Part shown: positions 18,602-28,317 of the stretch, piece after piece | How the letters are laid out: every line of letters starts with the position of its first letter | Numbering within the stretch: position 1 is the stretch's first letter | Assembly: GCF_005233875.1 (NCBI RefSeq) | Contig: NZ_SZPZ01000002.1 | Location: 620,001 to 684,000, forward strand | Direction: 5' to 3' | Origin: Kribbella jiaozuonensis | Lineage (GTDB): Bacteria; Actinomycetota; Actinomycetes; Propionibacteriales; Kribbellaceae | Length of the DNA: 64,000 nucleotides | The notes under the pieces: generated by a model | Database searches by the model: none | Seen by the model: only the letters and a program-made list of their open reading frames with translations | What the model was told of the DNA's origin: nothing | Made by a program: the position numbers and the translations under genes

Positions 18602-18808
18602 GGCGTATCCGCGCCCGGGTGACCTCCCGGTCGCGGCACAACTGAATACAGACGCAAGACGTACGAGGCGACGCGAAGCGCGTGGCGGGAGGACGACCGG
18701 TCCTCGGTAGTGGCTTTCGGAACAACAGTTTCCGCGGGCCTCGATCGAAGACCGGCACCCCGGCAGCTCGCGCCTCGCAGTCGTCACACTGTGAGAGAGG
18801 GGTATCCC

Positions 18809-21049
18809 GTGTCGGGATCCACAAGTGCGCCCATGGAGGGCGCCGAATTCGCTGAGGCCGTCATCGACAACGGCAGCTTCGGCACCCGCACCATCCGCTT
18901 CGAGACGGGCCGTCTGGCCCAGCAGGCCGCGGGCTCCGCGGCTGCCTACCTCGACGGCGACACGATGGTGCTGTCGGCCACCACGGCCAGCAAGAAGCCC
19001 AAGGACCAGTTCGACTTCTTCCCCTTGACGGTCGACGTCGAGGAGCGGATGTACGCCGCGGGCCGCATCCCGGGCTCGTTCTTCCGCCGCGAGGGTCGCC
19101 CGTCCGAAGAGGCGATCCTGACCTGCCGGCTGATCGACCGCCCGCTGCGGCCGTCGTTCGTGTCCGGCCTGCGGAACGAGATCCAGGTCGTCATCACGGT
19201 CCTGGCGCTGAACCCGGACAAGCTGTACGACGTGCTCGCGATCAACGCGGCCTCGATGTCGACGCAGCTGGCCGGCCTGCCGTTCTCCGGCCCGATCGGC
19301 GGCGTCCGCGTCGCGCTGATCGAGGGCCAGTGGGTGGCGTTCCCGACCCACACCGAGCTGGAGGACGCGGTCTTCGACATGGTGGTCGCGGGCCGGGTCA
19401 CCGAGACCGGTGACGTCGCGATCATGATGGTCGAGGCCGAGTCGACCCCGGGCACCTTCGAGAAGGTCGCCGCCGGTGTCCAGGCGCCGACCGAGGAGAT
19501 CGTGGCCGAGGGCCTCGAGGCATCCAAGGCGTTCATCAAGACGCTGGTCGAGGCGCAGGCCGATCTGGCCCGCCGGGCCGCGAAGCCGACCGGTGAGTTC
19601 CCGGTCTTCCCGGACTACCAGGACGACGCGTTCGCCGCGGTCGAGGCCTCGGCGAGCGAGGAGCTCGCCCAGGCGCTGACGATCGCCGGCAAGCACGAGC
19701 GTGACGACGCCACCGACGCGGTCAAGGCCGCCACCGTGGACAAGCTGGCCGCCGACTTCGAGGGCCGCGAGAAGGAGCTGTCCGCAGCCTTCCGCTCGCT
19801 GACCAAGAAGCTGGTCCGGCAGCGGGTGCTCAAGGAGAAGGTCCGCATCGACGGTCGCGGTCTGACCGACATCCGTCCGCTCAAGGCACAGGTGCGGGTG
19901 CTGCCGCGGGTTCACGGTTCGGCGCTGTTCGAGCGCGGCGAGACCCAGATCCTGGGTGTCACCACGCTGAACATGCTCCGGATGGAGCAGCAGCTGGACA
20001 CGCTGTCCCCGGAGACCCGCAAGCGCTACATGCACAACTACAACTTCCCGCCGTACTCGACCGGTGAGACCGGCCGGGTGGGTTCGCCGAAGCGTCGCGA
20101 GATCGGTCACGGCGCGCTGGCGGAGCGGGCCCTGGTGCCGGTGCTGCCGTCGCGCGAAGACTTCCCGTACGCGCTGCGTCAGGTGTCCGAGGCGCTCGGC
20201 TCGAACGGCTCGACCTCGATGGGTTCGGTCTGCGCCTCGACGCTGTCGCTGCTGTCGGCCGGTGTGCCGCTGAAGGCGCCGGTCGCCGGTATCGCGATGG
20301 GCCTGATCTCGGGCGAGATCGACGGCGAGACGCAGTACGTCGCGCTGACCGACATCCTGGGCGCGGAGGACGCGTTCGGCGACATGGACTTCAAGGTCGC
20401 CGGTACGAAGGACTTCGTCACCGCCCTGCAGCTGGACACCAAGCTGGACGGCATCCCGGCCAGCGTGCTGGCCGGTGCGCTGACCCAGGCCAAGGACGCC
20501 CGCCTGACGATCCTTGACGTGATGGCCAAGGCCATCGACGCGCCGGGTGAGATGAGCGAGTTCGCCCCGCGGGTCATCTCGGTGAAGGTCCCGGTCGACA
20601 AGATCGGCGAGGTCATCGGCCCGAAGGGCAAGATGATCAACCAGATCACCGAGGACACCGGCGCCGACATCTCGATCGAGGACGACGGCACCGTGTACAT
20701 CGGCGCGACCGACGGCCCGTCGGCCGAGGCGGCCCGGGCCGCGATCAACGCGATCGCGAACCCGACCATGCCGGAGAAGGGTGAGCGCTACCTGGGCACG
20801 GTCGTGAAGACGACCAACTTCGGTGCGTTCATCAGCCTGCTGCCGGGCAAGGACGGCCTGCTGCACATCAGCAAGCTGCGTCCGCTGGCCGGTGGCAAGC
20901 GGGTCGAGGCCGTCGAGGACGTGCTCTCGGTCGGCCAGAAGCTGCAGGTCGAGATCGCCGAGATCGACGACCGGGGCAAGCTGTCGCTGATCCCGGTGAT
21001 CGAGGGCGAAGAGAAGTCCGAAGAGAAGGCTGAGTCTTCCGCCGAGTGA
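18809..21049 (+). CDS. pnp: Polyribonucleotide nucleotidyltransferase (PNPase)
   Basis: 746-aa 3'-5' phosphorolytic exoribonuclease. Two RNase PH core domains (the second with [25 protein letters not shown] and [14 protein letters not shown]), an intervening helical domain, a KH domain ([18 protein letters not shown]) and a C-terminal S1 domain ([28 protein letters not shown]) are all present. Actinobacterial PNPase can also make and degrade poly(A)-like or ppGpp-related tails. GTG 18809 follows GAGAGAGGGG. The TGA overlaps the GTG of the next gene. Confidence 0.97.
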   Translation: MSGSTSAPMEGAEFAEAVIDNGSFGTRTIRFETGRLAQQAAGSAAAYLDGDTMVLSATTASKKPKDQFDFFPLTVDVEERMYAAGRIPGSFFRREGRPSEEAILTCRLIDRPLRPSFVSGLRNEIQVVITVLALNPDKLYDVLAINAASMSTQLAGLPFSGPIGGVRVALIEGQWVAFPTHTELEDAVFDMVVAGRVTETGDVAIMMVEAESTPGTFEKVAAGVQAPTEEIVAEGLEASKAFIKTLVEAQADLARRAAKPTGEFPVFPDYQDDAFAAVEASASEELAQALTIAGKHERDDATDAVKAATVDKLAADFEGREKELSAAFRSLTKKLVRQRVLKEKVRIDGRGLTDIRPLKAQVRVLPRVHGSALFERGETQILGVTTLNMLRMEQQLDTLSPETRKRYMHNYNFPPYSTGETGRVGSPKRREIGHGALAERALVPVLPSREDFPYALRQVSEALGSNGSTSMGSVCASTLSLLSAGVPLKAPVAGIAMGLISGEIDGETQYVALTDILGAEDAFGDMDFKVAGTKDFVTALQLDTKLDGIPASVLAGALTQAKDARLTILDVMAKAIDAPGEMSEFAPRVISVKVPVDKIGEVIGPKGKMINQITEDTGADISIEDDGTVYIGATDGPSAEAARAAINAIANPTMPEKGERYLGTVVKTTNFGAFISLLPGKDGLLHISKLRPLAGGKRVEAVEDVLSVGQKLQVEIAEIDDRGKLSLIPVIEGEEKSEEKAESSAE

Positions 21050-22359
21050 CTCGTGCAATCACCAGCACACTGCTGAGCCCGGAGGCGGGCGGTCCGGTGA
21101 AACGGACCGTCCTGCCCTCCGGGCTTCGTGTGCTCTCCCAATCCGTCCCAGGCTTCCGCTCGGTCACGTTCGGACTCTGGGTCGGCGTCGGCTCCCGGGA
21201 CGAACCGGAGCAGCTGGCCGGCGCCACACACTTCCTCGAACACCTGCTGTTCAAGGGCACCGAGCGTCGCGACGCGCTGGAGATCTCCGCCGCGATCGAT
21301 GCGGTCGGCGGTGAGATGAACGCGTTCACCGGCAAGGAGTACACCTGCTACTACGCGCGGGTGCTCGACTCCGACCTGCCGCTCGCGGTCGACGTCATCT
21401 GCGACATGATCACCTCCGCGACGCTGACCGACGCGGATGTCGAGAGTGAGCGCGACGTCATCGACGAAGAGATCGCGATGCACGCCGACGAGACGTCGGA
21501 CCACATCCACGACCTGTTCGCCGAGCAGCTGTGGGGCAAGTCCCCGCTCGGCCGTTCGATCACCGGTACGCCGGAATCAGTCGCCGGACTGTCCCGCCAG
21601 CAGGTCGTCGGCTGGTACCGGCGGCGCTACAAGCCGTCGAACATCGTCGTCTCGGTGGCCGGCAACGTCGACCACGCCGAGGTCGTTCGCCTGGTACGCA
21701 AGGCGTTCGAGCGCCACTGGGTCACCGCCGAGGCCGAGCCGGTCGCGGTACGACGTGACCCGGGCAAGCGTATCCCGACGTACGGCGGGGTGCAGGTGCA
21801 TCACCGCGACGTCGAGCAGGCGCATCTGGTGCTCGGGATGCCCGGCCTGGTCCGGAGCGACGAACGGCGGTACATCGCCGGCGTACTGCACGGGATCGTC
21901 GGCGGCGGGATGTCGTCGCGGCTCTTCCAGGAGGTGCGGGAGAAGCGCGGCCTGGCGTACTCCGTGTTCACGTTCGGTTCGGCGTACGCCGACTCCGGCA
22001 TGGTCGGCGTGTACGCCGGATGCCTGCCGAAGAAGGCCCCCGAGGTACTCGACGTGATTCGCGGCGAGCTCGAGGCGATTGCCAATGGCAACATCACGCC
22101 GGACGAACTGCTGCGTGGCAAGGGCCAGATGCGCGGCTCGGTCGTGATGGGCCTGGAGGACACCGGCGCCAAGATGACCCGCATCGCCAAGGCGGAGCTG
22201 GTCTACGGCGAGCTCCCCACGGTCGACGAGATCCTGCACCGGATCGACTCCGTCACCCTGGACGAGGTCACCGCCCTGGCCGCCGACCTCTACGCCGGCA
22301 CCCCGGCCCTGACCGTCATGGGCCCGTTCGACGAGGACACCACCGCCTTCACCGTGTAG
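21046..22359 (+). CDS. M16 family zinc metallopeptidase
   Basis: 437-aa pitrilysin/processing-peptidase-like protein with the inverted zinc motif HFLEH (His62, Glu65, His66) and a downstream Glu in the [18 protein letters not shown] / [14 protein letters not shown] region. The C-terminal inactive M16 half includes [21 protein letters not shown]. Homologues follow pnp across actinobacteria (PepR-type) and are thought to process small peptides. GTG 21046 overlaps the pnp stop as GTGA, showing translational coupling. Confidence 0.93.
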   Translation: MTRAITSTLLSPEAGGPVKRTVLPSGLRVLSQSVPGFRSVTFGLWVGVGSRDEPEQLAGATHFLEHLLFKGTERRDALEISAAIDAVGGEMNAFTGKEYTCYYARVLDSDLPLAVDVICDMITSATLTDADVESERDVIDEEIAMHADETSDHIHDLFAEQLWGKSPLGRSITGTPESVAGLSRQQVVGWYRRRYKPSNIVVSVAGNVDHAEVVRLVRKAFERHWVTAEAEPVAVRRDPGKRIPTYGGVQVHHRDVEQAHLVLGMPGLVRSDERRYIAGVLHGIVGGGMSSRLFQEVREKRGLAYSVFTFGSAYADSGMVGVYAGCLPKKAPEVLDVIRGELEAIANGNITPDELLRGKGQMRGSVVMGLEDTGAKMTRIAKAELVYGELPTVDEILHRIDSVTLDEVTALAADLYAGTPALTVMGPFDEDTTAFTV

Positions 22360-22410
22360 CTCCCGGGTGGCAGACTGAAGTATGGCCTGGGGGAGGCTTG
22401 GGGGCAGGTC

Positions 22411-23769
22411 GTGGGCACACTCGAGGACTTCCGGGGTGAGCTGATTCATCCGGGCGATCCGTCGTACGACGAGTATCGCCAGGTGTGGAACGGGTCGATC
22501 GATCGTCGGCCCGGGGTGATCGCACGATGTACCGGCGTCGCCGATGTGCGAAGTGCGCTCGCGTATGCGCGTCGTACCGGCGGGCCGGTCGCGGTGCGGG
22601 GTGGCGGGCACAGCTTCCCGGGCCACTCGACGTGTGACGGCGGGATCGTGCTGGACCTGAGTCCGTTGAAGGGGATCCGGGTCGATCCGGTACGGCGTAC
22701 CGCTCGCGCGCAGGCCGGCGTACTGCTGGGGGAGCTCGACCGCGAGACACAGGAGTTCGGCCTGGCGACACCGGCCGGAATCGTCACGCACACAGGGCTT
22801 GCCGGGCTGACGCTCGGTGGCGGGATCGGCTGGCTGATGCGCAAGCACGGGCTGACGATCGACAACCTGCTCTCGGTCGATGTCGTCACGGCCGAGGGCG
22901 AGCTGCTGACGGCAGACGAGGAACACAACGCGGAGCTTTTCTGGGGGATCCGCGGCGGTGGCGGGAACTTCGGCGTCGTCACGGAGTTCGAGTTCCAGCT
23001 GCATCCGGTCGGCCCGACCGTGTACGCCGGAATCATCGCGTGGCCGATGGAGCAATCTCCTGAGGTGATGCGCTTCTACCGTGACTGGATCAAGGACGTC
23101 CCGGATGAGCTGACCACGGCGATCGTCCACCGGTGTCTTCCTTCGCTGCCGACGATCCCGTCCGAGCTGCACGCCCGGCCGGCGGTGGTCGTGGTGGTGA
23201 GCTACTCCGGTGCCGTCGAGGACGGCGAGCGAGTGGTCGCGCCGTTGAAGGCCTTCGCGCCACCGATGCTGGACCTCTGCACCGCGCGGCCGTTCCTGAG
23301 CCTGCAGTCGATGCTCGACCCGACCTTCCCGCACGGGCGCTGGTACTACACCCGAGCGTGCGACGTCGACGAGCTGACCGACGAGGTGATCGACATCGCC
23401 GTCGAACGTGGTCAGGCGATCGATTCACCGTTCTCGCTGTTCCCGATCTTCCAGCTCGGCGGCGCGATCTCACGCGTGGACCCGGACAGCACGGCGTACG
23501 GCGGCCGCTCGCACGGGCACGCGTTCAACTTCGTTGGCGCCACCCTCGGTCCGGACGGGTTCGACGCGCAGCGCGAGTGGGTCCGCGAGTCCTCGAAGGC
23601 CCTCGAACCCCACCAGGCCGGCGTCTACATCAACTTCCTCACCGACGAGGGCAGCGACCGGATCCGCTCGGCGTACGGCGCGACGACGTACGACCGACTG
23701 CAGGCACTCAAGCAGAAGTACGACCCCGGGAACCTCTTCCACCTGAATCAGAACATCCCGCCGAGCTGA
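22411..23769 (+). CDS. FAD-binding oxidoreductase, berberine bridge enzyme-like
   Basis: 452-aa secondary-metabolism-type flavin oxidase of the PCMH/BBE family. The FAD-binding part has VAVRGGGHSFPGHS, whose His is the usual covalent FAD attachment, then LGGGIGWLMRKHGLTIDNLLSVDVV. The C-terminus YDPGNLFHLNQNIPP is the BBE tail. The second covalent Cys of bicovalent members (CxxV/G near residue 170) is not evident, so single attachment is likely. Substrate unknown. It is convergent with the damaged P450 gene, overlapping its 3' end by about 60 bp. Confidence 0.9.
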   Translation: MGTLEDFRGELIHPGDPSYDEYRQVWNGSIDRRPGVIARCTGVADVRSALAYARRTGGPVAVRGGGHSFPGHSTCDGGIVLDLSPLKGIRVDPVRRTARAQAGVLLGELDRETQEFGLATPAGIVTHTGLAGLTLGGGIGWLMRKHGLTIDNLLSVDVVTAEGELLTADEEHNAELFWGIRGGGGNFGVVTEFEFQLHPVGPTVYAGIIAWPMEQSPEVMRFYRDWIKDVPDELTTAIVHRCLPSLPTIPSELHARPAVVVVVSYSGAVEDGERVVAPLKAFAPPMLDLCTARPFLSLQSMLDPTFPHGRWYYTRACDVDELTDEVIDIAVERGQAIDSPFSLFPIFQLGGAISRVDPDSTAYGGRSHGHAFNFVGATLGPDGFDAQREWVRESSKALEPHQAGVYINFLTDEGSDRIRSAYGATTYDRLQALKQKYDPGNLFHLNQNIPPS

Positions 23770-24888
23770 GCCGGACGGGCAGTGTCCGGTAGCCACGGAG
23801 GACGAGGCGGTCGCGGCGGGTGGCCTGGCCGGCCGGCGTGATCGTCGGGAAGCGGTCGACCAGGCGAGCGAACGCCACCTTCGCCTCCAAGCGAGCCAGG
23901 CTGTTGCCCAGGCAGATGTGCGCGCCGGCGCCGAAGCTCAGCGGTTTGTTGTCGGCGCGCGCCGGATCGAAGCGATCGGGCTCCGGAAACCGTGCCGGAT
24001 CACGGTTCGCGGCGCCGAGCAGCAGGATGAGATCGCTGCCTGCAGGCATCGAGACGCCGGCCGCCGACAGCCCGTCTGTACGAGCGACGCGGGTCGTGAC
24101 CTGCACGGGGGAGTCGTAGCGCAGGACCTCCTCGACGAAGGCCGCCGGATCTGAGGCGAGGTGTGATTGGCCGAGCAGGATCGCGAGGCCGTTGCCGAGC
24201 AGATCCGTCGTGGTCTCGAACCCGGCGACGAGGAGCAGGATCAGGTTCGCGAGCAGCTCCTCGTCGGACAGCCGTCCGTCGCCCGCGTCCCGCGCGGCGA
24301 CCAGCGCACTGACGAGGCTGCCGGGCGCCGGATCGCGGATCAGTCGGACGAAGTACTCGCCCAGCTCACGCGCCGCCGCGTCCGCGGATTCGTCGGACGT
24401 ATCGGTGAGTTCGAGCGCTGCGGTCAGATCGGAGGCGAGCGGCCGGAAGCGATCTCGCTCCGATGCTGGTACGCCGAGCAGTTCGCAGATGACCGTGACC
24501 GGCAGCTGGAAGGCGAACCGGTCCATGAAATCCACCTCAGCCGGAAGACCGTCGAGCAGGTCGTCGACCGCTTTCTCGATGGCCGGCTGCAGAGCGGCGA
24601 CGCGGCGTGGCGTGAAGACCTGTGAGATCAGCGACCGCATCCGCCCGTGCTCCGGCGGGTTGGCCCGGAGGATCGATCGCTGCATCAACTCCAGCGCCGG
24701 TTGGCTCGACGGATCGGTCCGGATCCGAAGCCCGGATTCCGCAGTACTTCGTTGACCGCCGCGTAGCCGACGATCACGAAGACGGTGTCGGTGATCGGCA
24801 GGACCGGCCCGAGACGATGCGCCTCGGCGTACAGCGGGAACGGATCGGTCCGGCCCGCGGGGGAGAGCAGCGACTCGATGAGGTTCAT
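23708..24888 (-). pseudogene. Cytochrome P450 with a frameshift (broken or sequencing error)
   Basis: The start (ATG 24888, MNLIESLLSPAGRTDPFPLY) and the rest of the P450 lie in different frames. The first frame runs to a TGA near 24685; the second, read from about 24725, continues TDPSSQPALELMQRSI and then the whole P450 body: DPPEH-like NPPEHGRMRSL, AGFETTTD I-helix, EVLRYDSPVQ with ExxR-like region, and the heme Cys in FGAGAHICLGNSLARLE. The total length of 1181 nt is one short of a multiple of three, so a single-base deletion in the GGATCCGGACCGATCC stretch explains it. Everything else looks intact. It overlaps the upstream membrane gene as ATGA. Confidence 0.85.
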
Positions 24889-25511
24889 ACCCGCCGCCCG
24901 AGGAGGAGGTAGCCGACGGCGTACAGGGTCGCGCCGGCGACCTCGAAGATCTGGATCAGGCCGAACTTCGGGCCTGACGTGAAGATGAACAGGCCGCCGA
25001 TCGTGTAGGCAAGGGCGCCGACACCGAGCAGTACGCCGGTCAGCCGTTGCCGAAGCGTCCATCCCAGCCAGAGATAGCTCAGCGGGAAGACGAGCAACGC
25101 CGGGAACACGATCAGAGCGGCGGGTGTGTCGAGGTCCGCGGGTTCGTGCACCATGCTTGGCGCGTACTCAGCCCGCACCGGGTTGTGCGAGCCGTCGAAG
25201 ATGATCAACGCGAACCAGAGCAAGGTGCCGACCAGCGCGGCGTACCAGGCGGCGAGGTCGCGGCGCCGGGAGACTTGGTTGCCCAGCGCAATCATGCTGG
25301 CCAGGCAGACGATCTGGAGTGCCAGGCCGGCTGCCTGGATGTCATGCGTGAGCCCGTAGCGCTCGCCGACGTCCGCGATGCTCCAGCCGTCGCGGGCGGG
25401 ATGCAGCAGGGTCCCGAGCCAGAACACCGGCCCGCCGATGAACGCGGTCAGTCGTGCGGTGGTGCGCAGTTGCCGGCGCAGGCCGGTCGGCGCGGGCAGG
25501 GTCTCGGTCAT
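24885..25511 (-). CDS. Polytopic membrane protein of unknown function
   Basis: 208-aa protein with about six hydrophobic segments (for example FIGGPVFWLGTLLHPA, LQIVCLASMIAL, LVGTLLWFALIIF, FPALLVFPLSYLWLGW, LLGVGALAYTIGGLFIF). I do not recognise a catalytic motif. Its stop overlaps the P450 start (ATGA), so the two form a unit divergent from the TetR gene, and the operator between them probably controls both. Confidence 0.8.
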   Translation of the reverse strand: MTETLPAPTGLRRQLRTTARLTAFIGGPVFWLGTLLHPARDGWSIADVGERYGLTHDIQAAGLALQIVCLASMIALGNQVSRRRDLAAWYAALVGTLLWFALIIFDGSHNPVRAEYAPSMVHEPADLDTPAALIVFPALLVFPLSYLWLGWTLRQRLTGVLLGVGALAYTIGGLFIFTSGPKFGLIQIFEVAGATLYAVGYLLLGRRV

Positions 25512-25520
25512 CGCAGCTCC

Positions 25521-25560
25521 GATTCACTAGAGTGTCACACTAGCGAATCACTAGTGACTC
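25521..25560. promoter_or_regulatory. Overlapping palindromes, probable TetR operator
   Basis: Two nested inverted repeats fill the divergent gap: GATTCACTAG (25521-25530) with CTAGCGAATC (25540-25549), 9 of 10 matching, and a 16-bp imperfect palindrome GAATCACTAGTGACTC at 25545-25560 with a perfect TCACTAGTGA core. They sit between the membrane protein/P450 unit and the TetR gene, over the region expected for the -35 of the latter. Confidence 0.65.
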
Positions 25561-25575
25561 GCTCTAGTCAACTGG

Positions 25576-25581
25576 TAGTCT
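25576..25581 (+). promoter_or_regulatory. Probable leaderless -10 box of the TetR gene
   Basis: TAGTCT ends 7 nt before ATG 25589. The operator palindrome at 25545-25560 overlaps where its -35 would lie, which suggests autoregulation. Confidence 0.5.
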
Positions 25582-25588
25582 GCCGGTC

Positions 25589-26206
25589 ATGAGCACGCGA
25601 GCGGAGAAGGCGCAGGCCAACCGGCAACGGATGCGGACCGCGGCGCAGACCCTGTTCATCAGCCGGGGGTACTCCGCGACGTCGATGCAGGCGATCGCCG
25701 ACGAGGCCGGGATGGCGGTGCAGACGCTGTACTTCACCTTCCGGACCAAGCGCGCGCTGCTCAGTGAGTTGCTCGACGTCGCGGTCGCTGGGGACGACGA
25801 ACCGGTGCCGACACTGGAACGGCCGCGGGTGGTGGCCGCTATCGACAATCCGGATCCGGTAGCGCAGCTGCATGAGCTGGCGGGGATCGCCCGGGAGATC
25901 TACGAGCGGGTCGCGCCGGTCCTCCAGGTGGTCGCGCATGCAGCGCCGGGTGATCCTGAGATCCACGAGCTGTGGATGACCAACAACGCCCAGCGGGCCG
26001 TCGCGATGGAGCGGTTCATCACCGCGCTCGCCGGCAAGACCGCGCTACGCGACGGGCTCGATGTCGCGATGGCGACCGATATCGCACTCGCTCTGCAGAG
26101 CCCGGAGATGTACCAGTTCTTCACCACGCGCCGGGGCTGGTCGCCGGCGCGCTGGGAGAAGTGGACCGCGGACGCGCTCGTGACACAGCTCCTTCCACCC
26201 CGGTAA
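25589..26206 (+). CDS. TetR/AcrR family transcriptional regulator
   Basis: 205 aa with an N-terminal TetR helix-turn-helix: AQTLFISRGYSATSMQAIADEAGMAVQTLYFTFRTKRALL, roughly residues 18-55. The C-terminal ligand domain is helical and unassigned. It is divergent from the membrane protein and P450 genes with palindromes in the shared promoter region, so it likely represses that unit and itself. The inducing ligand is not evident. Confidence 0.9.
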   Translation: MSTRAEKAQANRQRMRTAAQTLFISRGYSATSMQAIADEAGMAVQTLYFTFRTKRALLSELLDVAVAGDDEPVPTLERPRVVAAIDNPDPVAQLHELAGIAREIYERVAPVLQVVAHAAPGDPEIHELWMTNNAQRAVAMERFITALAGKTALRDGLDVAMATDIALALQSPEMYQFFTTRRGWSPARWEKWTADALVTQLLPPR

Positions 26207-26348
26207 AGTCCTGCGTCACAACGTGATCTGCCACTGGATCCCATCTGGACGGGCGGGGCCCGATTCAGGGATGACACGCATTTGACGGCTGAGATGAGCT
26301 GCGCTGAAAGGCGCGGCTCCGGCCTGCTCTGCGTGGAAGAGGATCCTT

Positions 26349-28031
26349 GTGCTGGATGCGTTTCGTACTGCCCGCACGTCGTTGGTCGATGCCGTCCGGG
26401 TTGCTCCGGGGTGGCTGGCGGCGTACTCGATGTTGCAACTGGTCCTGGCGTTCCTGCCGGGTGCGCAGGTTGTGCTGATCCGTTCGCTGGTCGACGGCGG
26501 TGGGACCTGGGGACCGCTGCTGGGGCTGACCGTCGTGGTCGGCGCGATGTACCCGATCACCCAGGTGTCGAACATCGCCGGTCAGCGGATGATGTTGCGG
26601 CTGAGGCTCGACTATCGCGTTGAGCTTGCGCACGTGGCGGCGCGGTTGAGTCCGAGTCGGTTGGCCGAGCCGGACGTGGTCAGGGATCTGGAGGCGAGTC
26701 AGTCCGCCACGGATCCCATGAGTGATGTCGCCGGCAAGCCGGTGCAGGTGTTGAGCGCGGCGGTCACGTCGGTGCTGTTGTGCATCGCGATCGCGTCGAT
26801 CAACCTGTTGTCCGGCCTGTTGGTGCTCGCCGCGCTGGTGCCGACCGTGCTCGCGTTCACGCTGATCTCGCGGATGGAGGCGAAGGGGTGGCCGCGGGTC
26901 GGCGAGCACGAGCGCGCGGCGGCGTACGCGACCGAACAACTGATCCAGCAGCGCTCAGGCACCGAGCTCGCCGTTCTCGGATCCGGGTGGAAGGTTGCCG
27001 ACCTGATCGCCGACAGCCGGACGCAGGCGACTCACGTCCTCGACCGGATGATCAGGACGGCGATGAACTTCGAGCTGGGCGCGGCAGTCGTCACCGTCCT
27101 GCTCTTCGGTGGAGCGCTCATTGCTCTCGTGGGCGGTGGCGCCGACGGGGGAGCGGCCGCCGCTGCGGTTGCCGGCACGATCACCGGTCTCAACGCGATC
27201 CGTCAATGTGGGTACGCATTCGGCAGCATCGTGACCGCGGCTCCGCAGGCCATGATCTACAGGCGTTTCGTCGACGGCGTGCCGCCCGCCGCGCGCCAGA
27301 CCGTCGTACCGCAGGTTGAATCAATCGCCCTCGAGCACGTCAGCTTCCGGTACGGCGAAGCACCTGTGCTGCAGGACGTCTGCATCGAGGCGCGCCGCGG
27401 CGAACTCGTCGCGCTGGTCGGCGTGAACGGTGCGGGGAAGTCCACCGCGATCAACCTGCTCGTCGGCAGCCTGAGTCCGGACTGCGGACGGGTGCTGATC
27501 GACGGCAAGGACGCAGCGGACCTGACCGAGGCCGAGCGTCTCGGGTACTTCGGCCTGCTGGTACAGGAATTCGGCCGCTTCGAGTTCACCCTCCGCGATG
27601 CCGTCGCGCTCGGATCGCCGGACCCGGTGAGCGACCACGCCGTGCACGCCGCCCTCGCGGATACCTTCGCGGTCGGCCTGTCCCTGGACACGCAGCTGGG
27701 TCAGCAGTGGGGCGGCACCGGCATATCTGGTGGCCAATGGCAACGACTTGCGCTGGCGCGGATCCGGCTGCGGGACGCCGGCGTCTGGATCCTCGACGAA
27801 CCCACGTCGGCGATCGACGCGGAAGCCGAGCGCGAGATCTTCGCCGACCTCCGCCGTACCAAGCAAGCACGCATCACGATCGTCGTATCGCACCGCGCCT
27901 GGACGTTGCGTGAGATGGATCGCATCTACGTCATCGACGGCGGCGCGGTGGTGCAGCAAGGAACCTACCCCGAACTGATGGCGCGGCAAACCGGCCGGTT
28001 CGCCCGGCTGTTCGCCGCGCAGCACGAATAA
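26349..28031 (+). CDS. ABC transporter with fused membrane and ATPase domains
   Basis: 560-aa exporter-type half transporter. The N-terminal ~300 residues hold the membrane segments; the ATPase follows with Walker A GVNGAGKST near 357-366, the Q-loop LLVQEFGRF, the signature ISGGQWQRLALAR, and Walker B VWILDEPTSAID with an H-loop VVSHRAW. Several segments resemble peptide/lipid exporters of the MsbA type, but the first 40 residues are not recognisable as a peptidase. It has no partner half gene nearby, so a homodimer is likely. GTG 26349 follows GGAAGAGGA. Cargo unknown. Confidence 0.88.
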   Translation: MLDAFRTARTSLVDAVRVAPGWLAAYSMLQLVLAFLPGAQVVLIRSLVDGGGTWGPLLGLTVVVGAMYPITQVSNIAGQRMMLRLRLDYRVELAHVAARLSPSRLAEPDVVRDLEASQSATDPMSDVAGKPVQVLSAAVTSVLLCIAIASINLLSGLLVLAALVPTVLAFTLISRMEAKGWPRVGEHERAAAYATEQLIQQRSGTELAVLGSGWKVADLIADSRTQATHVLDRMIRTAMNFELGAAVVTVLLFGGALIALVGGGADGGAAAAAVAGTITGLNAIRQCGYAFGSIVTAAPQAMIYRRFVDGVPPAARQTVVPQVESIALEHVSFRYGEAPVLQDVCIEARRGELVALVGVNGAGKSTAINLLVGSLSPDCGRVLIDGKDAADLTEAERLGYFGLLVQEFGRFEFTLRDAVALGSPDPVSDHAVHAALADTFAVGLSLDTQLGQQWGGTGISGGQWQRLALARIRLRDAGVWILDEPTSAIDAEAEREIFADLRRTKQARITIVVSHRAWTLREMDRIYVIDGGAVVQQGTYPELMARQTGRFARLFAAQHE

Positions 28032-28317
28032 CTGCGTGCAAGCGTTCGAATACTCGTTGGAGGGCCAGACTGAGCATTTGTGAGCACATGACCAAATTGC
28101 TGTGATCTGGCTTGTCATCTGATGACTCCGACGGACTGATCTGATTAAGTGTGTGCTCGCGCCGTGAGGAACGGCTGGTCATCTGAGGTCTTGGCAAAGT
28201 AACGCCTACGTTACGCGCCGCCGCTTTGTGCCTGACAACGTTGACATGCGCAGTTTCGACCAGCAACCATGACGCTTGATCCGCCCGCCTAGCGGCCCTC
28301 CCGCCGAGGAAGTTGGT
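28032..28317. promoter_or_regulatory. Intergenic region before the peptide transporter, with palindromes
   Basis: No gene seen. It holds GTCATC-T-GATGAC at 28114-28126 and GTAACG-CCTA-CGTTAC at 28199-28214, both perfect, and a consensus -35 TTGACA at 28241-28246 with no good -10 at standard spacing. These are candidate operators of the opp operon. Confidence 0.4.

Noticed and set aside
24685..24740. Programmed frameshift in the P450
   Set aside because: No slippery run or stimulatory structure is evident, and P450s do not use one; a one-base deletion or sequencing error is simpler.
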